Source: an uncultured Campylobacter sp.
GTDB lineage: Bacteria; Campylobacterota; Campylobacteria; Campylobacterales; Campylobacteraceae
Direction of reading: 5' to 3'
Length of the DNA: 12,140 nucleotides
Assembly (NCBI RefSeq): GCF_938018035.1
Contig: NZ_CALIJF010000424.1
Coordinates: forward strand, 1 to 12,140
Shown: positions 7,019 through 12,140 of the stretch, piece after piece
How the letters are laid out: each line of letters starts with the position of its first letter
Position numbering within the stretch: position 1 is the stretch's first letter
Program-made: the position numbers and the translations under genes
The notes under the pieces: generated by a model
What the model was told of the DNA's origin: nothing
The model's database searches: none
The model's input: only the letters and a program-made list of their open reading frames with translations

Positions 7019-7024
7019 TATAAT
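7019..7024 (+). promoter_or_regulatory. -10 box of the mltG promoter
   Basis: A perfect TATAAT lies 25 bases before the mltG ATG, preceded by T-rich DNA with periodic T-runs (caaaattttggcttatttgcc), the usual Campylobacter substitute for a -35 box. Transcription would start near 7031, giving a leader of roughly 20 bases that contains AAGGA (7041-7045). Confidence 0.55.
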
Positions 7025-7049
7025 TTCAGCTAAATTTTGAAAGGAACGC

Positions 7050-8000
7050 ATGAAATTCTTTATAAAGCTCATCAAAGCGGCGTGCATTTGTATTGAGCTT
7101 GCGGCTATCGTGCTTTTGGCCGTGGGTTTTGATCTACACGAGCGCGTCGGCAACGCGGCAACCGTGCAGATAGGACAAGGCAGCTCAACGAAAATTTTAT
7201 CGGAACTCTCAAAGAGCTATCCAAAATTTAGCAAATTCGACGCAAGGTTGCTTTCTTTTTACGGCGGCGCAAAAACCGGCGAGCTGGAGCTTAGCGGCGA
7301 AAATTTGCCCAAATATCAATTTTTATATGAGCTAAGCGTCGCAAAGCCCGTGATGAACGAGATCAAGCTGATCCCGGGCGAGACTACGATCGTGTTTTTA
7401 AAACAGCTGGCGAAAGATCGCGGGCTAAGCTTTAGCGAGCTTGAGCGCGAATACAACGCCACGGCGCCGTTTTACGAGGGCTTTTTGGTGCCTGAAACCT
7501 ACAAAATTAGCAAAAACGAAAGCGAAAAAAATATCATCGACCACCTCATCTCAAGCGCGCAAAAATTCCACGAAGGATTGTCGCGCGAGCTTAGCGGCGA
7601 CTACAACGCCACGGCGTGGAAGCAGGTGCTGATCAAGGCCTCTGTAATTCAAAAAGAGGCCGCAAACGCAGATGAAATGCCGCTCGTAGCCTCCGTCATC
7701 GACAACCGCTTGGCCAAAAATATGCGCCTTCAGATGGACGGCACGCTGAATTACGGCGAGTTTTCGCACGTCAAGATCACTCCGCAGCGCATCCGCACCG
7801 ACACCAGCCACTACAACACCTACCTCAACGACGGACTTCCCAAAGAGCCCGTGTGCGTGGTCTCTCGCGATGCGATACGCGCCGTTTTTGCGCCCGCAAA
7901 GAGCGAGTATCTGTATTTTATGCGAAATAAAAAGACGGGGCTTCACGATTTTGCGCGCACGCAAGCCGAGCACGAGCGCAACGTAAAGGCGCAGAGGTAA
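7050..8000 (+). CDS. mltG: Endolytic peptidoglycan transglycosylase MltG (YceG-like)
   Basis: A 316-residue inner-membrane protein with one N-terminal membrane segment (about residues 6-25) and a periplasmic YceG/MltG domain. Family landmarks in order are YEGFLVPETY (142-151), the catalytic segment KASVIQKEA with the predicted catalytic E203 (E218 in E. coli), LQMDGTLNYG (227-236), YNTY (255-258) and GLPKEPVC (262-269). MltG cuts nascent glycan strands near the membrane, limiting strand length and helping to end synthesis. Length is close to the E. coli protein (340). The start is well supported by AAGGA 4 bases upstream of the ATG. It is transcribed away from the yhdP-like/xerH unit, so three genes concerned with envelope and division share a 131-base divergent control region. 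A palindromic hairpin follows the stop codon directly. Confidence 0.92.
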   Translation: MKFFIKLIKAACICIELAAIVLLAVGFDLHERVGNAATVQIGQGSSTKILSELSKSYPKFSKFDARLLSFYGGAKTGELELSGENLPKYQFLYELSVAKPVMNEIKLIPGETTIVFLKQLAKDRGLSFSELEREYNATAPFYEGFLVPETYKISKNESEKNIIDHLISSAQKFHEGLSRELSGDYNATAWKQVLIKASVIQKEAANADEMPLVASVIDNRLAKNMRLQMDGTLNYGEFSHVKITPQRIRTDTSHYNTYLNDGLPKEPVCVVSRDAIRAVFAPAKSEYLYFMRNKKTGLHDFARTQAEHERNVKAQR

Positions 8001-8027
8001 AATTTAAGGCCGTTTCGGCATTAAATT
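8001..8027 (+). terminator. Hairpin directly after mltG, possible terminator
   Basis: AATTTAAgGCCG (8001-8012) and CGGCaTTAAATT (8016-8027) form a 12-position stem with one G/A mismatch and a TTT loop, starting at the base after the mltG stop. The tail is A-rich rather than T-rich on the plus strand, so termination is only a possibility. Confidence 0.4.
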
Positions 8028-8034
8028 TAAAAAA

Positions 8035-8047
8035 CGAGATTTCGTCT
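8035..8047. repeat. Second copy of the 13-mer CGAGATTTCGTCT
   Basis: Identical to the left arm of the inverted repeat at 2439-2451. Here it stands alone downstream of mltG, with no inverted partner nearby. A 13-base match between two intergenic regions is unlikely by chance in a window this size, though both are low-complexity contexts. Confidence 0.45.
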
Positions 8048-8067
8048 TTAAATTTTAAAATTTAAAC

Positions 8068-8089
8068 CCCGCATTTATAAAAATGTGGG
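8068..8089 (+). promoter_or_regulatory. Hairpin and possible -10 in the mdh leader
   Basis: CCCGCATTT (8068-8076) pairs with AAATGTGGG (8081-8089) over 9 positions with one G-T wobble and an ATAA loop. The loop region contains TATAAA (8076-8081), a candidate -10 box. The element ends 9 bases before the mdh ribosome binding site. It may be a terminator remnant for mltG or an mdh control site; the sequence does not decide. Confidence 0.35.
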
Positions 8090-8109
8090 TCGATATTTGG
8101 GAGATAACA

Positions 8110-8991
8110 ATGAAAATAGCGATATTCGGCGCCGGGAACATCGGCGCAGTGGTAGCGAACGATCTTATCGTAAGCGATGCTTTGAGCCAAAAGATAGATA
8201 GCATCGTGCTTGTGGATGCTGTAGAGCGGATCGCGCGCGGCAAGGCTTTAGATCTTGCCCATACGGCGGCGGTTTATGAGCGCGACCTGCGCATAAGCGG
8301 CAGCACGGAGCCTGGCGACATAGCAGAGGCAGGCATCGTCGTGATCACCGCAGGGCGCGCAAGAAAGGCGGGGCAGAGCAGGGAGGAACTGTTTGGCAGC
8401 AACGCCGCCATCGTCGCGCAATGCGCGCGAGATGCCGCAAAATACGCGCCTAGCTCCATTATCGTCGTCGTTACCAATCCGCTTGATATGATGGTCTATG
8501 CGGCGCTGCAGGCTAGCGGGTTTGCAAAGGAGCGCGTCATCGGCATGGCGGGCGAGTTAGACGGCGCACGGCTTAAATTTGAACTCGCGCGAGCGAGCGG
8601 CAAGGAAATTTCATCGATGAGAAGCGCGATCGTGGGCCCGCATAGCGAAGAGATGATCGCGCTTAAAAACGAGCTGGGATTTGAAATTTCGGATGAAATT
8701 TTTGGTCGCGCGGTGCAAAATGTCAAACGCGCCGGCGCGCAGATCGGCGAGCTACTGGGCACGTCGGCGTATTTGGCGCCCGCTGCTGGGATCGTAAAGA
8801 TCATAAAATACATCCTTTTTGATACTTGCGGCACGCTCGCCTGCTGCGTCGCGGATAGATCGGGGGTGCCTTTGGGGCGCTTCGTAAGCGTCGGCAAAAT
8901 GGGCGCGATAGAGAGAAATTTCGCCTACTCGGGCGAGTTTTACGAGCAGCTTGAACGGATGCGTGAGCGGATAGCGGAGCTAAAGTTTTAG
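8110..8991 (+). CDS. mdh: Malate dehydrogenase (NAD-dependent, MDH/LDH family)
   Basis: A 293-residue NAD-dependent dehydrogenase interconverting malate and oxaloacetate in the citric acid cycle. The Rossmann GxGxxG is G7-A-G-N-I-G12, with D36 for the NAD ribose. ARKAGQSR supplies the substrate arginines R85 and R91, N123 lies in TNPLD, D151/R154 in LDGAR form the relay and second substrate arginine, and H178 in GPHSEEM is the catalytic base. The GPHSEE and SREELF forms resemble Campylobacter Mdh rather than the usual HGD form. The ATG at 8110 is preferred over the in-frame ATG at 8083, because GGGAGA (8099-8104) precedes it by 5 bases and the Rossmann motif then falls at the usual position. 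In C. jejuni mdh is followed by sucCD and oorDABC; here oorD follows without sucCD. A lactate dehydrogenase is less likely given the substrate-loop arginines. Confidence 0.9.
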   Translation: MKIAIFGAGNIGAVVANDLIVSDALSQKIDSIVLVDAVERIARGKALDLAHTAAVYERDLRISGSTEPGDIAEAGIVVITAGRARKAGQSREELFGSNAAIVAQCARDAAKYAPSSIIVVVTNPLDMMVYAALQASGFAKERVIGMAGELDGARLKFELARASGKEISSMRSAIVGPHSEEMIALKNELGFEISDEIFGRAVQNVKRAGAQIGELLGTSAYLAPAAGIVKIIKYILFDTCGTLACCVADRSGVPLGRFVSVGKMGAIERNFAYSGEFYEQLERMRERIAELKF

Positions 8992-9219
8992 TGGAAATAA
9001 AGCGAATTCGACGCGACGCGGAATTTACAGAGCTAAAATTTTAAAGCGCAGAATTCTTGTGATAGAATTTGCAGCATCAAATTTCACTTTGGCAAGAAAT
9101 TTAAGCTCGCGGAATTTTGTAGCGTAAAATTTCATTCGCTGCGGAATTTTAAAATTTGCGCAATTTTGCCCGCTGTGAAATTTCATAGATTAAAATTTTA
9201 CTTTGGCGCAGAATTCTGC

Positions 9220-9244
9220 GTGGCGTAAAATTTTTAAACGCCAC
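9220..9244 (+). terminator. 7-bp hairpin in the mdh-oorD spacer, possible terminator or attenuator
   Basis: GTGGCGT (9220-9226) and ACGCCAC (9238-9244) are exact reverse complements around an 11-base AT-only loop, followed by AAAATTTT. This is the most GC-rich stem in the spacer and could end mdh transcription or reduce read-through into oorDABC. Confidence 0.35.
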
Positions 9245-9293
9245 AAAATTTTAAAATTTAAATTCTGCAAAATTTAAAAACGAGAGGACTTTA

Positions 9294-9335
9294 ATGCGAT
9301 CAAAGCAGGCTTGCGCCGCAAATTTCAAATTTTAA
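9294..9335 (+). CDS. 13-codon mini-ORF upstream of oorD, possible leader peptide
   Basis: An ATG at 9294 preceded at 5 bases by GAGAGGA (9282-9288) opens a 13-residue frame, MRSKQACAANFKF, ending in TAA at 9333-9335, 48 bases before oorD. The ribosome binding site is better than expected for chance sequence in this AT-rich spacer. No amino-acid run typical of attenuation (such as repeated H, L or W codons) is present. It could be a translated leader, or the remnant of a deleted gene, given the C. jejuni order. No homology is claimed. Confidence 0.25.
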   Translation: MRSKQACAANFKF

Positions 9336-9383
9336 ATCGCGAAGCGGGATTTAGTGCGGATTTTGATAAATTAAGGAGAAAAT

Positions 9384-9695
9384 ATGAGCGAAAATGAGAG
9401 CCAGCGCGCCGTCTGGACGGATGAGAGCCGCTGTAAGGCGTGCAACATCTGCGTAAGCGTCTGTCCTAGCGGCGCGATCGCGATGAGACAGGACGAGGGC
9501 GCCGTGCAGGGCATGATGATCGACGTGGTGGATGAGGGCGCCTGTATCGGCTGTAGGGAGTGCGAGTTGCACTGCCCAGATTTTGCGATTTTCGTCGCGC
9601 CCAAGGGCTTTAAATTCGCTCGTCTAAGCTCGCAGGCTAGAGAGATGGCTGAAAAAATCAAAAACAATAATTTTATGAAACCCAAGGACGCATAA
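9384..9695 (+). CDS. oorD: 2-oxoglutarate:acceptor oxidoreductase, delta (ferredoxin-like) subunit OorD
   Basis: A 103-residue ferredoxin-like subunit with two [4Fe-4S] cluster motifs: C17-x2-C20-x2-C23-x3-C27-P and C54-x2-C57-x2-C60-x3-C64-P. It passes electrons from the catalytic OorAB subunits to the low-potential acceptor (flavodoxin or ferredoxin in epsilonproteobacteria). The short N-terminal extension and the C-terminal tail after residue 70 fit OorD rather than a free ferredoxin. A strong AAGGAG (9373-9378) sits 5 bases before the ATG, the best ribosome binding site in the window. Its TAA shares one base with the oorA ATG (TAATG), so it heads a tightly packed operon. This is the first gene of the oor operon, as in C. 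jejuni (Cj0535). Identification is secure from motif plus context. Confidence 0.93.
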   Translation: MSENESQRAVWTDESRCKACNICVSVCPSGAIAMRQDEGAVQGMMIDVVDEGACIGCRECELHCPDFAIFVAPKGFKFARLSSQAREMAEKIKNNNFMKPKDA

Positions 9696-10816
9696 TGAGA
9701 GAGGTAATTTCCACAGGCAACGCCTTAATTGCGCGTGCGGCGATTGATTGCGGCTGTAATTTTTTTGGCGGCTACCCGATCACGCCGAGCAGCGAGATCG
9801 CGCACGAGATGAGTCGCTTGCTACCTAAGGTCGGAGGCAAATTTATCCAGATGGAAGATGAAATTTCGGGCATTTCTGTAGCTTTAGGCGCGTCGATGAG
9901 CGGTGCAAAGGCTATGACGGCAAGCTCCGGTCCTGGAATTTCGCTAAAATCAGAGCAGATCGGGCTTGGCTTTATCGCTGAAATTCCGCTTTTAATCGTA
10001 AATGTTATGCGCGGAGGTCCTAGCACAGGGCTTCCTACGCGAGTGGCGCAGGGCGATATTTTGCAAGCTCGCAACCCTACTCACGGCGATTTTCAAAGCA
10101 TCGCGCTGTGTCCGGGCTCGCTAAAGGAGGCTTACACGCAAACCGTGCGCGCCTTCAATCTAGCCGAGCGGTTTATGACGCCGGTATTTTTGCTACTTGA
10201 TGAGACGCTTGGGCATATGCAGGCAAAGGCGGTGCTGCCTGAAATTTCGGATCTAAAAATCGAGCGTAGGGCGGAATTTAAAGGTAGTCCGAAAGATTAT
10301 GAGCCTTACGATGCTGCGCCGGATAAGCCTGCGGTGCTAAATCCCTTTTTTAGGGGATATCACTATCACATAACGGGGCTCCATCACGGCGCGAAGGGCT
10401 TTCCGACCGAAAACGAGCAGATCGTGGATCGCTCTATAAAAAGGCTTTTTAATAAAATTTCGGCGCATGAAGATGAGATCGTACAATATGAGGAATTTAT
10501 GCTAGATGACGCTGATGCTTGCATCATCGCCTACGGCAGCGTTAGTCTAGCCGCAAAAGACGCGATTTTAAAGCTACGGGGGCAAGGCGTGCGTGTGGGA
10601 CTTTTCCGCCCGATCACGCTGTGGCCAAGCCCAGCGCGCAAGCTAAGGGAGCTAGGGGAGAGATTTAATAAAATTTTGATCGCCGAGCTAAATTTAGGGC
10701 AGTATCTGCTAGAGGTGCAGCGTGCTTGCTTGAGGGATGATTTTAAGACGCTTCTTAAGGCAAACGGCAGACCGATCAGCCCTAGCGAGATTATCGAGAA
10801 AGTAAAGGAGCTTTAA
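9695..10816 (+). CDS. oorA: 2-oxoglutarate:acceptor oxidoreductase, alpha subunit OorA
   Basis: A 373-residue alpha subunit of the pyruvate/2-oxoacid:ferredoxin oxidoreductase family. The N-terminal domain I has GYPITPSSE (26-34), MEDE (53-56) holding the glutamate that contacts the thiamine ring, SSGPG (77-81) and RGGPSTGLPT (106-115), all classic for these enzymes. Residues about 230-370 are the C-terminal transketolase-like domain II. With OorB it binds 2-oxoglutarate and CoA and makes succinyl-CoA, CO2 and reduced acceptor, replacing the 2-oxoglutarate dehydrogenase complex in microaerophiles. Unlike Sulfolobus-type enzymes it is not fused to the gamma domain, which is separate as oorC. 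The ATG overlaps the oorD stop by one base, and the stop is directly followed by the oorB ATG with no gap. Order and lengths match C. jejuni oorDABC. Confidence 0.93.
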   Translation: MREVISTGNALIARAAIDCGCNFFGGYPITPSSEIAHEMSRLLPKVGGKFIQMEDEISGISVALGASMSGAKAMTASSGPGISLKSEQIGLGFIAEIPLLIVNVMRGGPSTGLPTRVAQGDILQARNPTHGDFQSIALCPGSLKEAYTQTVRAFNLAERFMTPVFLLLDETLGHMQAKAVLPEISDLKIERRAEFKGSPKDYEPYDAAPDKPAVLNPFFRGYHYHITGLHHGAKGFPTENEQIVDRSIKRLFNKISAHEDEIVQYEEFMLDDADACIIAYGSVSLAAKDAILKLRGQGVRVGLFRPITLWPSPARKLRELGERFNKILIAELNLGQYLLEVQRACLRDDFKTLLKANGRPISPSEIIEKVKEL

Positions 10817-11662
10817 ATGGCGTTTGATTACGATAAATATCTAAGAACGGACAAGATGCCTACACTTTGGTGCTGGGGCTGCGGCGACGGAGTAATCTTA
10901 AAAGCGATCATCCGCGCGATTGACCACGTAGGCTGGAGCATGGACGATGTGTGCGTGGTAAGCGGTATCGGCTGTAGTGGCAGGATGTCTAGTTACATAG
11001 ACTGCAATACCGTCCATACGACGCACGGACGCGCGATAGCTTATGCTACGGGTATCAAGCTTGCAAATCCAGGCAAACACGTAATCGTAGTCACTGGCGA
11101 TGGCGATGGGCTTGCGATAGGGGGCAATCACACGATCCATGGATGCCGCCGCAATATCGATCTAAATCATATCTTAGTAAACAATTTCATCTACGGGCTT
11201 ACGAACTCGCAGACGAGTCCTACGACACCGCGCGGGTTTTGGACGGTTACGGCACAATACGGCAATGTCGATCCCAGCTTTGATGCGGCAAAACTTGCAA
11301 TCGCTGCCGGAGCAACTTTTGTCGGACGCGAGAGTGTGACAAATCCCGAAAAAATCGAGCGACTTTTGGCTAAGGGCTTTGAGCACGATGGTTATAGTTT
11401 TTTTGATATTTTTAGCAACTGCCACGTAAATTTGGGTCGTAAAAATAAAATGAGCGAGGCAGTGCAAATGCTAAAGTGGCTTGATTCGCGCACGGTCTCT
11501 AAAGCAAAATTTGACGCTCTTAGCGAGGATGAGCGAGCAGGGCTATTTCCGCTTGGAGTTTTACATGAAGATAATGAGCGCACCGAATACACAAAGGCGT
11601 ATCAAAAGGTGATAGACGCGGCACAAAGCGGCGAAGCGATAAATTTTGAAGGACTAAGATGA
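10817..11662 (+). CDS. oorB: 2-oxoglutarate:acceptor oxidoreductase, beta (thiamine diphosphate) subunit OorB
   Basis: A 281-residue subunit that binds thiamine diphosphate and one [4Fe-4S] cluster. WCWGCGDG has C19 and C22, GIGCSGR has C53, and FSNCHVN has C202; this spacing closely follows the four cluster cysteines of Sulfolobus 2-oxoacid oxidoreductase. HGRAIAYATGIKLANP (70-85) precedes the thiamine/Mg motif GDGDG (94-98), completed by NNFIYGLTNSQTSPTTP (122-138). It forms the catalytic core with OorA, taking electrons from the decarboxylated substrate to the cluster and on to OorD. The ATG abuts the oorA stop, and AAAGGAG (10804-10810) inside oorA gives a 6-base spacing. The TGA overlaps the oorC ATG (ATGA), so all four subunits should be made in step. 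No missing residue is seen. Confidence 0.94.
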   Translation: MAFDYDKYLRTDKMPTLWCWGCGDGVILKAIIRAIDHVGWSMDDVCVVSGIGCSGRMSSYIDCNTVHTTHGRAIAYATGIKLANPGKHVIVVTGDGDGLAIGGNHTIHGCRRNIDLNHILVNNFIYGLTNSQTSPTTPRGFWTVTAQYGNVDPSFDAAKLAIAAGATFVGRESVTNPEKIERLLAKGFEHDGYSFFDIFSNCHVNLGRKNKMSEAVQMLKWLDSRTVSKAKFDALSEDERAGLFPLGVLHEDNERTEYTKAYQKVIDAAQSGEAINFEGLR

Positions 11663-12140
11663 ATCAATTAAGATTTGTGGGAGTGGGCGGTCAAGGCGTA
11701 ATCTTGGCAGGTGAGATTCTAGCTGCGGCAAAGATCGCGCACGGCGGCTATGGAATCAAGGCATCTACGTATACCTCTCAGGTACGTGGCGGACCTACGA
11801 AAGTGGATATTATCTTAAGCGATGAAGAAATTCTATATCCTTACGCGAGTGAGGGCGAGATCGATTTCATGCTTGCAACGGCGCAGAGTAGCTACGATGC
11901 TTTCAAAAATGGCGTGAAAAAAGACGGCGTGATCGTAATCGAGCCGAATTTAGTAGCACCGAGCGATGAGGATAGAGCAAGCTTTAAAATTTATGAAATT
12001 CCAATCATTACCATCGCAAAATACGAAGTTGGAAATGTCATCACTCAAAGTGTCGTGGCTCTAGCGATCGCAGTAGAGCTTAGTCGCTGTATGGACTCAG
12101 GGCTAGTAAAAGAGCAAATGCTCCGCTCTGTGCCTGAAAA
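11659..12140 (+). CDS. oorC: 2-oxoglutarate:acceptor oxidoreductase, gamma subunit OorC (partial, cut by window end)
   Basis: The frame opens at the ATG overlapping the oorB stop by 4 bases and runs without a stop to the window end, giving 160 complete codons. The start MNQLRFVGVGGQGVILAGEI holds the GVGGQGV signature of the gamma subunit/domain III of 2-oxoacid:acceptor oxidoreductases, followed by YTSQVRGG and a conserved DFMLATAQSSYD stretch. This domain contributes to CoA binding and subunit assembly. The family is usually about 180-190 residues, so roughly the last 20-30 codons lie outside the window. It is the last gene of oorDABC in C. jejuni (Cj0538), and co-translation with oorB is likely from the overlap. 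Confidence 0.92.
   Translation, partial: MNQLRFVGVGGQGVILAGEILAAAKIAHGGYGIKASTYTSQVRGGPTKVDIILSDEEILYPYASEGEIDFMLATAQSSYDAFKNGVKKDGVIVIEPNLVAPSDEDRASFKIYEIPIITIAKYEVGNVITQSVVALAIAVELSRCMDSGLVKEQMLRSVPE

Larger units (their letters stand above)
8992..9383. repeat. 392-base spacer of interspersed AATTT-type repeats before oorD
   Basis: Apart from a 13-codon mini-ORF near its end, no gene is seen. From about 9020 to 9280 the sequence alternates short AT words (GAATTT, AAATTT, AAAATTTT, GAATTC), spaced about every 15-22 bases, with GC-richer linkers such as agctcgcg, gcgcag and gctgcg. Within it are the 14-base palindrome CGCAGAATTCTGCG (9207-9220) and a 7-bp hairpin (9220-9244). The linker AGCTCGCGGAATTT recalls the repeat at 3043-3094 in the other large spacer. 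It is placed where C. jejuni has sucCD. Confidence 0.55.

Noticed and set aside
7551..7973. 140-codon minus-strand frame opposite mltG
   Set aside because: It is fully antisense to mltG, whose catalytic motifs are clear; no start signal supports it.
9020..9280. Possible CRISPR array because of regularly spaced short repeats
   Set aside because: The repeated words are only 5-8 bases, degenerate and AT-only, with linkers too short and too similar for spacers; no cas gene is present.

Overview
The window looks like chromosome from a Campylobacter species of the higher-GC oral/anaerobic type (C. gracilis, C. rectus, C. showae, C. concisus or C. curvus group). The genus call rests on the combination of a XerH-type single recombinase, a three-domain desulforubrerythrin of the kind known from C. 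jejuni (Rrc/Drr), an mdh gene followed by oorDABC, and intergenic DNA saturated with AAATTT/AAAATTTT words. The species is not determined. Coding regions are GC-richer than expected for C. jejuni, which favours the oral group (inference).

Layout, left to right. Bases 3-560 encode a rhomboid-family intramembrane protease and 605-1279 a SixA-like histidine phosphatase with a long non-catalytic insert. A 409-base spacer leads to the desulforubrerythrin gene (1689-2333), an oxygen/peroxide defence protein, whose start region carries a perfect 8-bp inverted repeat spanning a possible extended -10 and the ribosome binding site. Bases 2334-3271 hold no convincing gene but several strong hairpins and degenerate AT-word repeats. 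On the minus strand, an AsmA/YhdP-like envelope protein (6918-4330) and xerH (4333-3272) overlap by 4 bases and form one transcription unit. Divergent from it is mltG (7050-8000), the septal/peptidoglycan lytic transglycosylase. Then follow mdh (8110-8991), a 392-base repeat-rich spacer, and oorD-oorA-oorB-oorC (9384 to the window end), the four-subunit 2-oxoglutarate:acceptor oxidoreductase. oorC is cut by the window edge.

Functionally there are three blocks. One is envelope, cell division and chromosome dimer resolution (yhdP-like, xerH, mltG). Another is the microaerophilic citric acid cycle (mdh, oorDABC), with no sucCD between mdh and oorD, where C. jejuni carries it. The last is oxidative stress defence (desulforubrerythrin). 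I found no CRISPR array, prophage, insertion sequence, tRNA or rRNA. I also see no clear previously undescribed multi-gene system. The points most worth checking are non-coding: the palindrome at the rubrerythrin start, the structured 2334-3271 spacer, and the repeat array plus 13-codon mini-ORF ahead of oorD.
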